A DNA stretch of 64,000 nucleotides from contig CAWGJU010000013.1 in NCBI GenBank assembly GCA_963822985.1, positions 310,001 to 374,000 on the forward strand, given 5' to 3'. A program made the position numbers and the translations under genes. This document shows, one piece after another, positions 1 to 10,131 of the stretch. The notes under the pieces were generated by a model. That model had not been told where the DNA came from and did no database searches. It saw only the letters and a list, made by a program, of their open reading frames with translations. Source of the DNA: Thermohalobaculum sp963822985. Its GTDB lineage: Bacteria; Pseudomonadota; Alphaproteobacteria; Rhodobacterales; Rhodobacteraceae. Within the stretch, counting starts at the first letter, position 1. Every line of letters starts with the position of its first letter.

Positions 1-132
1 GTGAACGGCGTCCCCTGCTTCATCGTCGGCGGGCGCTATGTGCTGCAGGGCGCCCAGCCGGCCGAAACATGGACGCAGGCGATCCGCGAGCTGATGGCTG
101 CGCAGGAAAAGTCTGGCGAATCGACCATCTGA
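1..132 (+). CDS. C-terminal end of a DsbA-family oxidoreductase (partial)
   Basis: Only the last 43 codons are in the window; frame 1 is open from base 1 to the TGA at 130-132. The segment GVPCFIVGGRYVLQGAQP matches the end of thioredoxin-fold DsbA/FrnE-like proteins, where a cis-proline loop (GVP.F) precedes a strand and a G-A-Q-P turn. The catalytic CxxC lies upstream of the window and cannot be checked. Family knowledge suggests a dithiol oxidoreductase or 2-hydroxychromene-2-carboxylate isomerase relative; the fragment cannot tell these apart. Confidence 0.7.
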   Translation: MNGVPCFIVGGRYVLQGAQPAETWTQAIRELMAAQEKSGESTI

Positions 133-161
133 GCCGTGCATCTGGGCCGGTCATATGGGCC

Positions 162-193
162 GGGCGGTCGTGACGGCCGCCCCCTACGGTTTT
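162..193 (+). terminator. Candidate terminator after the DsbA-like gene
   Basis: Arms 162-169 and 175-182 pair over 8 bp (one G-T) around the loop GTGAC. A short T run at 190-193 follows after a small gap. It sits 30 bp past the stop of the upstream gene and before the convergent glutathione transferase gene. Confidence 0.4.
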
Positions 194-276
194 AGTCGGC
201 TGGAATTGGCGACCTGCCTTCCGCTGTCAAAGATGCCACGCCCGCGCTAACGTATGGCGGGTGTTCCTCGGCTTTC

Positions 277-1266
277 TCAGGCGGCCTTCAGGCGCTCGCG
301 GCCGTGCGGGGCGGCGAAGTCGATCAGCGGCCCCTTGGGCACTATCCCGTGCGGATTCACCGTCTCGTGGCTGGCATGGTAGTGGAACTTGATGTGGTCG
401 AAGTGCACCGTCTCGGCAACGCCGGGGGATTGGTAGAGCTCGCGGGCATAGGGCCAGAGGTGAGGGTAGTCCACCAACCGCCTGATATTGCACTTGAAAT
501 GCCCGACATAGACGGGATCGAAGCGGGCCAGCGTGGTGAACAGGCGCCAATCCGCCTCGGTGGCCCCGTCGCCCGCCAAATAGCGCTGGCGTGACAGGCG
601 CCGGTCCAGCCGGTCGAGCTCGTCGAAGAGCGCCGTGACCGCCTCGTCATAGGCCTCTTGCGTCGTCGCAAAGCCGGCCTTGTAGACGCCGTTGTTGACG
701 TTGTCGTAGACGGCCGCGTTCACTGCATCGATCTCGTCGCGCACCGGCGCGGGGTAGAAGTCCGCTCCATTGCCGGTGATCTCGTCGAAGGCGCTGTTCA
801 GCATCCGGATGATCTCGGCGGATTCGTTCGAGACGATCGTCTGCCGCTGCTTGTCCCAGAGCACGGGGACCGTGACCCTGGTCGTCGCCTGCGGGTCCGA
901 GGCCTGGTAGATTTCGCGCAGGAAGCGCTTGCCCATCAGCCGGTCGCCGGTCGCGCCGGGGAAGTCAGTGGCGAAGGTCCAGCCGTCGCCCTTCATCAGC
1001 GGATGCACAACGCTGACGTCGATATGGTCCTCCAGCCCCGTCAGCTTGCGGAAGATCAGCGTCCGGTGCGCCCAGGGGCAGGCATAGGAGACATAGAGGT
1101 GGTAGCGGCCGCTCTCGGCCGGGAAGCCGCCCTCGCCCGAAAGGCCCCGCGAGCCGTCCGGGGTGACCCAGTTCCGGTAGGACGATTGCTGGCGCTCGAA
1201 CCTGCCGCCCGAGCTCTTGGTGTCGTACCAGCGGTCATGCCACTCGCCGTCGATCAGCAGGCCCAT
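277..1266 (-). CDS. Glutathionyl-hydroquinone reductase (Xi-class glutathione transferase)
   Basis: A 329-aa protein of the YqjG/PcpF/ECM4 family, which uses glutathione to reduce S-glutathionyl-hydroquinones in the cytoplasm. The N-terminal thioredoxin fold carries the family motif YACPWAHRT with catalytic Cys63, where ordinary GSTs have Ser or Tyr. The rest is the all-helical C-terminal domain, and the length is normal for the family. The frame stays open another 58 codons upstream, but the start at 1264-1266 (MGLLIDGEW) is preceded by GGGAGAG at good spacing and matches where homologues begin. The gene is convergent with the DsbA-like gene and divergent from the M50 protease. Confidence 0.88.
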   Translation of the reverse strand: MGLLIDGEWHDRWYDTKSSGGRFERQQSSYRNWVTPDGSRGLSGEGGFPAESGRYHLYVSYACPWAHRTLIFRKLTGLEDHIDVSVVHPLMKGDGWTFATDFPGATGDRLMGKRFLREIYQASDPQATTRVTVPVLWDKQRQTIVSNESAEIIRMLNSAFDEITGNGADFYPAPVRDEIDAVNAAVYDNVNNGVYKAGFATTQEAYDEAVTALFDELDRLDRRLSRQRYLAGDGATEADWRLFTTLARFDPVYVGHFKCNIRRLVDYPHLWPYARELYQSPGVAETVHFDHIKFHYHASHETVNPHGIVPKGPLIDFAAPHGRERLKAA

Positions 1267-1639
1267 CACACTCTCCCGTTTGGCTCGCATCTTTCGTCCA
1301 TGGCGCGGCCCGCGCCACGCGCAGCGAGAAGGTGGTCCTGCCGCGCGACGAGAAAACCGCCGGGATGCGGGAAGGTTCGTTGCGCCGGGCGCAAAATGCG
1401 CTCGGATCAGGGCAACTGCCACCGGTAGGCAGCATGGCACAGCGTAGGGTGGCTGCCAATCTCGCCGCTGCGAACGGCATCGGGGCGGGGCCGGCCACTG
1501 CTCGGCCGAAAACGAGCATCGATGGACGGCATTTGGCGGCGGATGTAATGTTTAGGATGGCTTATTTCGGCCGTGCCACACCTATATGGCAGTCTGAAGC
1601 TTGCAGTGGCGGCACCCGATCGGGAGAGGAACGAGACGC
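1267..1639. other. Divergent intergenic region, no gene seen
   Basis: About 370 bp between the divergent glutathionyl-hydroquinone reductase and M50 protease genes. Short open frames here are extensions of the neighbours and have no ribosome site of their own. Promoters for both genes should lie here, but I see no convincing -35/-10 pair. Confidence 0.5.
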
Positions 1640-2746
1640 TTGCGCTGGTCCGTCAAAATCGCCCGTATCGGCGGAACGTCGCTCTACATTCACGTGACGT
1701 TCTTTCTGCTGATTGCCTGGATCGCCTTTGCCGGCTACGAGGCGGGCGGAGCGTCCGCGGCCGTCGGCGGCGTCGTCTTCGTGATGCTGGTCTTCCTTTG
1801 CGTCGTCCTGCACGAATACGGCCATGTCGGCGCCGCGGCGCATTACGGGATCAGGACGCCCAGCATCACCCTGCTGCCGATCGGCGGCCTTGCGAGCCTC
1901 GAGCGGATGCCGGACCGTCCGGGGCAGGAACTGGTCGTCGCGCTGGCCGGGCCGCTCGTCAATGTGGCGATCGTCGCCGTGCTGCTCCTGGTCCTTGGCG
2001 TGCGGCCGGACTTCGCCGGGCTCGAGGGGCTGGGGAACGGTCGGCCAAACTATGGCGACGGCGACCTGCTGGTCAGCCTGCTCTTCGTCAACCTGATGAT
2101 CGTGGCCTTCAATCTGATCCCGGCCTTTCCGCTGGACGGCGGCCGGGTGCTGCGCGCGCTGCTCTCGATGCGGTTCGACCGGGCGCGGGCGACCAAGATC
2201 GCGGCGCGGATCGGGCAGGCCTTTGCCGTGATCTTCGCGATCGTCGGCCTGAGCGGCGGCAACATCTTCCTGCTGCTGATCGCCATCTTCCTGTTCTTCG
2301 CCGCCGAGGCCGAGGCCGGCCAGGAGCAGATGCGCGCCTCGTTCAGCGGCTATCGGGCGCGCGACGCCATGATCACGCGCTATGAGAGCCTGGCGCCCGA
2401 TGCAACGGCCGAGGATGCCGGCCGGCTGCTGCTGCAGACGACGCAGCAGGAGTTCCCGGTGATCGCGCCGGACGGGCGGCTGGTCGGCATGGTAACGCGG
2501 CGCGACCTTGTCGAGGCGATGCGCCGATCGGGCTCGGGCACGCCGGTCAGCGCGTTCATGGTGGCCGACCTGCAGGTGGTGCCCGAGGACGAGCCGCTCG
2601 AGGCCGTGATGGCGAAGATGGCCAAGAGCGCCACGCGCGCGGTCGCCGTCATCAACCGCGCGCGTGGCTTCGTCGGGTACATCAACGCCGAGAATGCGTC
2701 CGAGCTCTACATGTTGACGGCGGCTTCGCGTAACGGCGGCGGCTGA
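1640..2746 (+). CDS. Site-2 protease family (M50) metalloprotease with CBS domains
   Basis: A 368-aa membrane protease. The metal-binding HEYGH is at residues 58-62 inside a hydrophobic helix, and the second site NLIPAFPLDGGRV (LDG about 165-167) follows; together these define M50 intramembrane proteases. Residues about 240-368 form a CBS pair, which in related proteins senses adenine nucleotides. The start is taken as TTG at 1640, because GGGAGAGGAA lies just upstream and the protein then begins MRWSVKIARIGGT as usual in this family; an ATG at 1601 has no ribosome site. The substrate is unknown. It is followed on the same strand by the adenylate cyclase after about 115 bp. Confidence 0.87.
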   Translation: MRWSVKIARIGGTSLYIHVTFFLLIAWIAFAGYEAGGASAAVGGVVFVMLVFLCVVLHEYGHVGAAAHYGIRTPSITLLPIGGLASLERMPDRPGQELVVALAGPLVNVAIVAVLLLVLGVRPDFAGLEGLGNGRPNYGDGDLLVSLLFVNLMIVAFNLIPAFPLDGGRVLRALLSMRFDRARATKIAARIGQAFAVIFAIVGLSGGNIFLLLIAIFLFFAAEAEAGQEQMRASFSGYRARDAMITRYESLAPDATAEDAGRLLLQTTQQEFPVIAPDGRLVGMVTRRDLVEAMRRSGSGTPVSAFMVADLQVVPEDEPLEAVMAKMAKSATRAVAVINRARGFVGYINAENASELYMLTAASRNGGG

Positions 2747-2862
2747 CGAGACGCGGCCGACAGGGACCCGGGCGGCCTCGGCCGGGCTTGTCGCGATCGT
2801 CGATTGCAGCCAAGGTCTTTCGACCGCCAAGGTTGAACGCGCGGCGGCGAGACGAGGCGATC

Positions 2863-5800
2863 GTGGGCGTGGGTGTGGACACGGCGGCGGCTTGTGCGAC
2901 ATGCGGCGAACGGACGCCGGTCGGGGCACGCTTCTGTCCGTCCTGCGGCACGCGGTTGGCCGAGCACCAGGCGCTGCGGGCCGACGAGGCGGGCGAGTAC
3001 CGCCAGATAACCGTCGTGTTCTGCGACGTGGTCGGCTCGACCGCGCTATCGGCGCGGCTCGACCCCGAGGATCTGCGCGAGGTCCTGCGCCGCTACCAGA
3101 CGGTCTGCGCCGAGGCCGTCGACCGGCGCGGCGGCATGGTCGCGCAGTTCCTGGGCGACGGCATCATGGCCTATTTCGGCTATCCGCGCGCTTTCGAGGA
3201 TGCGGCCGCACGCGCCGCCGATACGGCGCTGGAAATCGTCGAGCGGATCGGCGCGCTGAGCCAAGAGGTGACGGCCGAGCACGGCGTCGACTTCTCGATC
3301 CGGATCGGCATGCACACGGGGCGCGTGCTGATGGGCCAGATGGGTCACGGGACGGCGCGCGAGCCGCATGCAGTGACCGGGGTCGTGCCCAACCTCGCCG
3401 CCCGGCTGGAAGGCCAGGCGCCGCCGAACGGCATCGTCCTGTCCGCCGCGACGCACGGCTTCATCGACGGCTCGCATCTGCTCGAACGGATCGGCCCGGT
3501 CGAGATCCGCGGCGTGCCCGAGCCGGTCGAGATCTTCCGGCTGGTCGGCCGGATGCCGGCGCTCGGCGTCCTGCCGTCCGCCGAGGTCGCGCTCGTCGGC
3601 CGCGAGCGCGACCTCGCGCTGCTGCACGAGGCCTGGGCCAGGGTCTCGGCGGGCGAGAGCGTGCGCGTCTCGGTCACGGCCGAGCCTGGCACCGGCAAGT
3701 CCGTGCTCGCCACCAGCTTCATGACCGCGGCCGGCATCGACCGCGAGGCGATGCTGGAGTTCGCCGGGATGATCGCGACCCGGCACGCGCCCTTCGCAAC
3801 GATGCGCGACGCGCTCGGCCGCTGGCTCGAGGCGCCGGGCGCGCTCGGCCCGCGCGAGCGCTTGGCCGGATGGCTGGGCGTGGCGCCGGAGGCCGAGCGG
3901 CACGCTGCGCTGCTGCTCCGGCTGTGGCGGGGGGATGTCGAGACGGATCGCGACGGCCGCGAGGCGATCTTCGCGGCCGCCGCTGCGCTCCTCTCGGCCT
4001 TTGGCGAGCCGCTGCTGATCGTCATCGACGACGCGCACTGGGTCGACGCCTCGACGCTCGAGCTGATAGACCATTTCTTCGAGGCGCGGCGGGTGCGCTG
4101 TCTGCTGATCGTGCTGTCGCGCCCCGGCCTCGAGATGATCTGGAGCGAGCCCGAGGAGGTCTCGCTGACGCTCGGCGGCCTCGACGAGGTCGCCTGCGCG
4201 CGGCTGATCGAGGCGGTCGCAGGCGCGCCGGTCGAACCGGCCCTGGCGCGGCGGATCCATGACGGGACGAGCGGCCTTCCACTTTACGTCGAGGAGTTGA
4301 CGCGGACGATGGTCGCCTCGGGCCAGGTGCGCGAGGAGCGCGGGATCTTCCGCGCCGTCGACCTGACGCACGAAGCGCCGACGCCGACATCGCTGCTCGA
4401 CCTGATCATGGCGCGGCTCGACATGCTGGGGCCCGCCAAGCTGATCGCGCAGATCGGCGCCGTCTTCGGCCGCAGCTTCGAGCTTGCCGCCCTCGTCGCG
4501 GTCAGCGGCAAGCCGCGCGAGGAGGTGGAGGTGGCGGTCGCGGCGCTGCTGTCCGCCGGCATCCTGGCGGGCGCGCCCGGGGGGCGGCTCGGCTTTCGCC
4601 ATGCGCTGTTCCAGACGGCGGCCTATGAAAGCCTGGTGCGCCGCGCCAAGCGGCTCTGGCACGAGCGCTATCTCGACTGGCTCGAGCGCGACCCGGACCG
4701 GATGGCGGGGACGCGGCCCGAGACGGTCGGCTTTCACCTCGAGCGCTGCGGGCGCTTGCGCGAGGCGGCCGAGCGTTTCCTCGAGGCGGGGCTGGCGGCC
4801 AACCGCAGCTCGGCGAGCCTCGAGGCCTCGGCGCACTTCCGCAAGAGCGCCGACCTTCTGGCCGGCTTCCCCAGCGAGGGCCGGGCCGGGGCGGACCTGG
4901 CGACGCTGCGGCTGCGCGTGGCCGTGCTGCTTGCGAGCGCGCTGCTCTCGGCCCGCGGGCCGGGGGCGCCGGCGACGCGGGCCGCCTACGAGGCGGCGGT
5001 CGAGCTGGCCGAGGCGACGGCCGAATCCGAGTGGCACTTCCCGGCCTATTGGGGCTGGTGGCGTGTCTCGGACAGCTTCGCCACCATGGCCAGGCGGGCC
5101 CGGCGCCTGCTGGCCGTCTCCGACCGCATGCGCGGCCAGGAGTTCAAGCTGCAGGCCAAGCACTGCGTCTGGGCGACCGCCTTCCAGATGGGCGAGCTGG
5201 AGGAGTCGATCGCCAACGCCCGCGAGGGGCTGGCGCTCTACGATGCCGGCCGGTTCGAGGCGCTCGGCACGCTTTATGGCGGGCACGACTGCAAGGTCTG
5301 CGCACTGGGCGAGATCGCGCTGGCCGACTGGCTGCGGGGCGCTGGCGACGCCGCCGTCGTCCGCCTCGAGGCGGCGATCGAGCATGCCGAGCGGCTGGAC
5401 CATCTCGGCAGCGTGCTGCACGCACTCGACATCGCGGTGATGCTGCACCACTATCGCCGGGCGGGGAAGGACGTCGCGGCGGTGGCCCGGCGCCTGATGG
5501 CGCTGGCGGACGAGCACGATCTCGAGGACTATTGCGCCAAGGCCGAGATTTTTCTCGGCTGGGTCGAGATCGACGCCGGGCGGACCGCCGAGGGGCTGGC
5601 GCGCCTGAACCGCGGCTTTGCGGTGATGCAGGAGATCGGCACGCCCGAGGATTTTCCGGTGTACCAGTGCATGCGCTCGGAGGCGCTGCGGGCCCAGGGC
5701 GACCCTGACGCCGCGCTGCGGGTCCTGGCCGAGGGGCGCTCGATCATCGCGGCGCAGGGGGTAAACTACTGGGGGGCCGAGATCGCGAGGCACGAGGCAG

Positions 5801-6060
5801 AGGCCGAGATGGCGCGCCAGCGCCCCGATGCGGGCTTCGTCGCGGCTAGGCTGGCCGAGGCGCACGCGGCCGCAGTCGCCCAGCGTGCGCTGATGCTGGA
5901 GCTGCGCGCGCGCATGAGCGCGCTTCGCTGGGTGCAGCGGCGGGGCGCGCCCGGAGCGGCGCGGCTGGCGCTGGCCGAGACGCTTGAGCGCTTTGCGCCA
6001 GGCACGCGCGGGCGCGACCTCGACGAGGCGAGGGCCATGCTGAGCGGGCCGAGCCCGTGA
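2863..6060 (+). CDS. Class III adenylate/guanylate cyclase with AAA ATPase and TPR-like repeats
   Basis: About 1065 aa with four parts. Residues 11-31 form a zinc ribbon (CATC...CPSC). About 48-230 is a class III cyclase domain with the two metal aspartates in FCDVVGST and FLGDGIMAYFG and the N..AR pair in PNLAARLEG. About 250-560 is a STAND/AAA-type ATPase with Walker A EPGTGKS (near 275) and Walker B LLIVIDDAHWVD. The remainder is helical TPR/MalT-like repeat. Such proteins make cAMP in response to a signal sensed by the C-terminal part. The start is uncertain: GTG at 2863 is preferred, with GTG at 2869 or 2875 possible; the frame is open back to 2788. Its stop overlaps the YcaO start, so it heads a coupled operon. 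Confidence 0.86.
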   Translation: MGVGVDTAAACATCGERTPVGARFCPSCGTRLAEHQALRADEAGEYRQITVVFCDVVGSTALSARLDPEDLREVLRRYQTVCAEAVDRRGGMVAQFLGDGIMAYFGYPRAFEDAAARAADTALEIVERIGALSQEVTAEHGVDFSIRIGMHTGRVLMGQMGHGTAREPHAVTGVVPNLAARLEGQAPPNGIVLSAATHGFIDGSHLLERIGPVEIRGVPEPVEIFRLVGRMPALGVLPSAEVALVGRERDLALLHEAWARVSAGESVRVSVTAEPGTGKSVLATSFMTAAGIDREAMLEFAGMIATRHAPFATMRDALGRWLEAPGALGPRERLAGWLGVAPEAERHAALLLRLWRGDVETDRDGREAIFAAAAALLSAFGEPLLIVIDDAHWVDASTLELIDHFFEARRVRCLLIVLSRPGLEMIWSEPEEVSLTLGGLDEVACARLIEAVAGAPVEPALARRIHDGTSGLPLYVEELTRTMVASGQVREERGIFRAVDLTHEAPTPTSLLDLIMARLDMLGPAKLIAQIGAVFGRSFELAALVAVSGKPREEVEVAVAALLSAGILAGAPGGRLGFRHALFQTAAYESLVRRAKRLWHERYLDWLERDPDRMAGTRPETVGFHLERCGRLREAAERFLEAGLAANRSSASLEASAHFRKSADLLAGFPSEGRAGADLATLRLRVAVLLASALLSARGPGAPATRAAYEAAVELAEATAESEWHFPAYWGWWRVSDSFATMARRARRLLAVSDRMRGQEFKLQAKHCVWATAFQMGELEESIANAREGLALYDAGRFEALGTLYGGHDCKVCALGEIALADWLRGAGDAAVVRLEAAIEHAERLDHLGSVLHALDIAVMLHHYRRAGKDVAAVARRLMALADEHDLEDYCAKAEIFLGWVEIDAGRTAEGLARLNRGFAVMQEIGTPEDFPVYQCMRSEALRAQGDPDAALRVLAEGRSIIAAQGVNYWGAEIARHEAEAEMARQRPDAGFVAARLAEAHAAAVAQRALMLELRARMSALRWVQRRGAPGAARLALAETLERFAPGTRGRDLDEARAMLSGPSP

Positions 6061-7274
6061 CCAAGGCCTGGCGCCAGGGCGGGCGGCGCGCCTGCCCGCC
6101 GGCGGAGAGCTGGGCGCGGCTGCGCCCGCTGCTGCCCGTCTTCGGCATCGCGCGTGTCGGCGGCATCACCGGGCTCGACCGGATCGGCATTCCCGTCTTC
6201 ACCGCCTGCCGGCCGAACTCGCGCTCGCTCTCGGTCTTCCAAGGCAAGGGGCTGACGGCCGACGCTGCCCGCGTCTCGGCGGCGATGGAGGCCTGTGAGA
6301 CCTGGTGCGCCGAGACGGTGGACCGGCCGCTGAGGCTGGCCAGCATCGACGAGCTGCGATTCTCGCACCCGCTGGTCGATCTCGACCGCCTGCCGCTGGC
6401 GTGCATCGAGGGCGTCGACCCGCAGCTGCCGTTCCTGTGGATCGAGGGCGAGGAGCTGATGGGCGGCGAGGCGCGCTGGCTGCCCTTCGAGCTGGTGCAT
6501 GCCAACTACGCGCTGCCCGAGCCCGCGCATTCCGGCGCCTTCGCGGCGACGACGAACGGGCTCGCCTCGGGCAACACGCGCGACGAGGCGGTGCTGCACG
6601 GGCTGATGGAGGTGATCGAGCGGGACGCCATCACGCTGTGGAAGCTGGGGCCCGGGGCCTGGGGCAACCGCACGGCGGTGCGGCTCGACACGGTCGAGGA
6701 CCCGGCCTGCCGCTGGCTGCTCGACCGTTTCGCCGCGGCCGGCATCGAGGTGGCGGCCTGGGACGTCAGCTCGGACCTCGGCGTGCCTGCCTTCGTCGCG
6801 CTGATTCGCGATGCGCTTGGCGAGACCGGCGCGGCCGAGCTTGGCGGCGGCGCCCATCCCGCGCCGGAGGTGGCGCTCGCCCGCGCGCTGACCGAGGCGG
6901 CGCAGGCGCGCGCGACTTTCATCGCAGGCGCGCGCGAGGACATCCCCGACGCCGACTATGCGCCCGAGGCGCTGGCCGACCGGCATGCAATGGCCGCGGG
7001 CCTGTTCGCGGGCCTCGTCCCGGAGCGGGACTTCCGCGGCATCGCGAGCGTCGAGACGCCGAGCTTTGCCGGCGACATCGCCGCGACGCTGGCGGGGCTG
7101 CGGCGCGCCGGCATCAAGGAGGCAATCGCCATCGACCTGACCAAGCCCGCCTTGCCCTTCGCGGTGGTCCGCGTCGTCGTGCCTGGCCTCGAGGCGGCAC
7201 TGGAAGGGCCGGCATCGGCCTATGTTCCCGGCGCGCGGGCCGCGGCGCTGCTGCGCCAGGAGGCGGCGGAGTGA
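6057..7274 (+). CDS. YcaO-domain protein
   Basis: A 405-aa stand-alone YcaO protein. YcaO enzymes use ATP to activate a backbone amide, giving azolines or thioamides in RiPPs, or act as accessory factors. The ATP/Mg residues are visible in AMEACETW and in GLMEVIERDA. The C-terminus lacks the PxPxP tail of azoline cyclodehydratases, so that function is less likely. No TfuA, E1-like partner or obvious precursor peptide is nearby. The GTG start overlaps the cyclase stop (GTGA), and its own stop overlaps the phytochrome GTG in the same way, so translation is probably coupled across all three genes. The substrate is unknown. Confidence 0.85.
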   Translation: MTKAWRQGGRRACPPAESWARLRPLLPVFGIARVGGITGLDRIGIPVFTACRPNSRSLSVFQGKGLTADAARVSAAMEACETWCAETVDRPLRLASIDELRFSHPLVDLDRLPLACIEGVDPQLPFLWIEGEELMGGEARWLPFELVHANYALPEPAHSGAFAATTNGLASGNTRDEAVLHGLMEVIERDAITLWKLGPGAWGNRTAVRLDTVEDPACRWLLDRFAAAGIEVAAWDVSSDLGVPAFVALIRDALGETGAAELGGGAHPAPEVALARALTEAAQARATFIAGAREDIPDADYAPEALADRHAMAAGLFAGLVPERDFRGIASVETPSFAGDIAATLAGLRRAGIKEAIAIDLTKPALPFAVVRVVVPGLEAALEGPASAYVPGARAAALLRQEAAE

Positions 7275-9542
7275 ACGCGAACGGCGTCGATCTTACGTCC
7301 TGCGACCGCGAGCCCATCCATCTGATCGGCGCGATCCAGCCGCACGGCGCGCTGATCGCGGCCGAGGGCCCGGAGGGGCGCATCCGCTATGCCAGCGCCA
7401 ACACCGGCGCGCTGCTCGGCATCGCGCCGGACGAGCTGCTCGGCATGACCCTTGCCGACCTGCTGCCCCGCAGCGATCTCGACGCGCTGATGCGCCGCCA
7501 CCTGCAGCCGCATCGCCCGGAGCTGTTCAAATCCGTCGTCCTCGACGTCGCACCGCCCGGCGCCGCGCCCCGCAGGCTGGAATGCCTGCCGCACGGCAAT
7601 GACGGAACCACCATCCTCGAATTTGTCGAGGCCGAGTCGGTCGCCCCGGATCCCTGGCAGGAGGGCGACCTGCGCCAGCGGATCATCGCCGAGCTGGTCA
7701 GGCCAGGCACGCTGCCCGAGCTGGCGCAGCTCAGCGCCGAGATCCTGCGCGAGGTCACCGGCTTCGACCGCGTGATGATCTACCGCTTCGCCGAGGACAA
7801 GCATGGCGAGGTCATCGCCGAGAGCACCGTCCGCCCGGACAGTTTCCTCGGCCTGCACTACCCCGCCTCGGACATCCCGGACCCGGCGCGGCGGCACTTC
7901 GTCCTGAACGCCGTCCGCACCATCGTCGACATCAAGGCGCCGGCGGTGCCGATCTGCGCCGAACCCGGGCAGGCGCCGCTCGACCTGACGTTCTCGAAGC
8001 TGCGCGCGGTGGCGCCGGTGCACATCGAGTATCTCGGCAACATGGGCGTGGGCGCCTCGATGTCGATCTCGCTCGTCACCGACAGCGAGCTCTGGGGGCT
8101 GGTCGCCTGCCACCATTACGGCCCGCGCCGGATCTCGCTGGCGCGGCTGCAGTTCTCCGAGCTGCTCGGCGGCACGATCTCGGCCCTGCTGCAGGGGATC
8201 GCCGACAGGACGCAGCTGAGGCGCAGCATTCGGGCCGAGAAGGTCGCCTTTGCGCTGGAAAAACAGGGTCGGCAGGGCACCCCGCTGGCCGAGGTCGTCG
8301 AGCACTGGTGCGCCCAGCTGATGGAATTGCTGGACGCGCAGGGCATCGTCTTCAGGCAAGCCGGCGCGCATCGTCGAGTTCGGCGCCGTCCCGAGGCCGC
8401 GGCTGCGCTATGCGCCGCTGCGCGCCCAGCTGAGCGAGGGGGTCGCGGTCACGGACCAGCTGTCCTCGATCATCGCCATGGATGACGCGGAATGGCACGT
8501 TGCCGCGGGTGCGGCCTATCTGGAGCTGTCCGAGGACGGCGCGGATTACCTCGTTCTCGTGCGCGAGCATTACGAGCACACGATCAAATGGGCCGGCCGG
8601 CCCGACAAGCTCGAGCGGCGCACGGTCGACGGCACGACCCGCCTCAGCCCGCGCGGCTCGTTCGCGCTCTGGCGCGAGGAGCGGATCGGCCGCTCCCGAC
8701 CCTTCGACTCGACCGACCGCGAGGCACTGCGAATTATCAGGCGCGCGCTTTTCGCGCTCAACAGCCTCGAGCGGGAGCGGGCGGCCGTGCGCGCCCGCAA
8801 CGAGGCCGAGGCCGAGGAGGCGCGGCTGCGGCTCGCGCTGCTCGACGCGGCGCGGCGCACCTCCATGGGCGAGCTTGCCTCGGCGCTGGCGCACGAGCTG
8901 AACCAGCCGCTCTCGGCCGTCACGAACTATGTGAACGCCTGCCGGCAGGAGTTGCGCAATTTGGGCGTCTCGGTGCCCGAGGACATGCACGAGCTGATGC
9001 GCGATGCGGTCGACGAGGCCTCGCGCGCCGCCGACCTCGTGAAGCGCCTGCGCGCCTTCATCGCCGGCGGAATGTTGACGCCCGAGCGGATCGACCTGCA
9101 CGCGACGATCATCCAGGCGGTGGATCTCGCCATGATGGCGAGCGATGCCGACCGTCCGCGAACGATCTATGCCTTTGCGACTGACCTGCCGGCGATCTGG
9201 GCCGACCCGGTTCAGATCGGTCAGGTCGTGCTGAACCTTGCCCTGAACGCCGTGGCTGCCATGCGCGGGAGCAAAGACCCCGTCCTGACGATCGCGACCC
9301 GGCTCGACGGGGCATCGGTGGTCGCGTCGGTCCGGGATACCGGACACGGCATCGCCCCGGATGTGCGCGAGACGCTGTTCGAGCCCTTCCACAGCTCGAC
9401 GACCAGCGGGATGGGCATCGGCCTGTCGCTCTGCCGCTCGATCGTCGAGGCGCATGGCGGGCGGATCTGGGCGGAGGAGCCGGCGCAGGGGGCCGAGATC
9501 GTCTTCTCGCTGCCGATCAACAGGGTGGGCGATGCGGGCTGA
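7271..9542 (+). CDS. Bacteriophytochrome histidine kinase (one frame break in the read)
   Basis: A red/far-red biliverdin photoreceptor kinase, about 756 aa once one extra base is removed. It begins at the GTG overlapping the YcaO stop. The order is PAS (IQPHGAL), GAF with YPASDIPDPAR, PHY with the PRGSF tongue, HisKA with ALAHELNQPLSAV, then HATPase (GMGIGLSLCRSIV). Cys11 in LTSCDREPIH is the expected chromophore cysteine. The reading frame moves by one base at the GG of 8355-8356, inside the GAF-PHY linker; dropping one G joins the frames as IVFSKPARIVEFG. The downstream overlapping FixJ-like regulator is the obvious phosphoacceptor. Signalling through its partners in the operon is inference. 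Confidence 0.88.
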
Positions 9543-10131
9543 AGATTTCCTGATCTATGTGGTCGAGGACGATCCGCCGGTGCTGCGGTCGCTGTCGATG
9601 CTGCTGCGGTCACACGGCTTCTCGGTCGAGCCCTGCAGCTCGGCCGAGGCGTTTCTCGCGCGCTTCGACCCGGAGCGGCGGGCCTGCCTGCTGCTCGACC
9701 TGCGCATGCCCGGCATGGGCGGCCTGGAACTGCACGACCGGCTGGTCGCCGAAGGCTCGCGCCTGCCGGTCATCATCCTGACCGGACATGGCGATGTCCC
9801 GGCCGCGGTCAGGGCGATGAAGATGGGCGCGATCGACTTCATCGAGAAGCCGGCCAAGGAGCAGCATCTCCTCCAGTCCATCGAGGAGGCGCGCGCCGTC
9901 CTGACGAACCGGCCGCGCCGGACCGTGCCGCGCGAGGTGGTGGCCGAGCGCCTCGCCAGGCTGACGGCGCGCGAGCGCGAGGTGCTCGACCACTTGGTGC
10001 TCGGCCGGCTGAACAAGGAGATCGCGGTGGCGCTCGGGATCTCGCAGCGCACGGTCGAGATCCACCGCTCGCGCATCCGCGAGAAAATGGAGGCGCGCGG
10101 CATCTCGGACCTGATCATGATGCTGAGCTGA
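9532..10131 (+). CDS. FixJ/NarL-type response regulator
   Basis: A 199-aa two-domain regulator. The receiver domain shows acidic residues VVEDD, phosphoacceptor Asp56 (LLLDLRMPGMGG), the T in ILTGHGDV and the K in FIEKPAK. The C-terminal LuxR helix-turn-helix contains REREVLDHLVLGRLNKEIA and TVEIHRSRI. The ATG at 9532 lies inside the end of the phytochrome gene (11-bp overlap), which supports a cognate light-sensing pair. Its DNA targets are unknown. Confidence 0.9.
   Translation: MRAEDFLIYVVEDDPPVLRSLSMLLRSHGFSVEPCSSAEAFLARFDPERRACLLLDLRMPGMGGLELHDRLVAEGSRLPVIILTGHGDVPAAVRAMKMGAIDFIEKPAKEQHLLQSIEEARAVLTNRPRRTVPREVVAERLARLTAREREVLDHLVLGRLNKEIAVALGISQRTVEIHRSRIREKMEARGISDLIMMLS

Noticed and set aside
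3046..5865. Very long open frame (939 codons) antisense to the cyclase gene
   Set aside because: It is a GC-skew shadow: it has low-complexity Arg/Ala/Gln/Asp-rich sequence without domains, while the plus-strand frame has clear cyclase and ATPase motifs.
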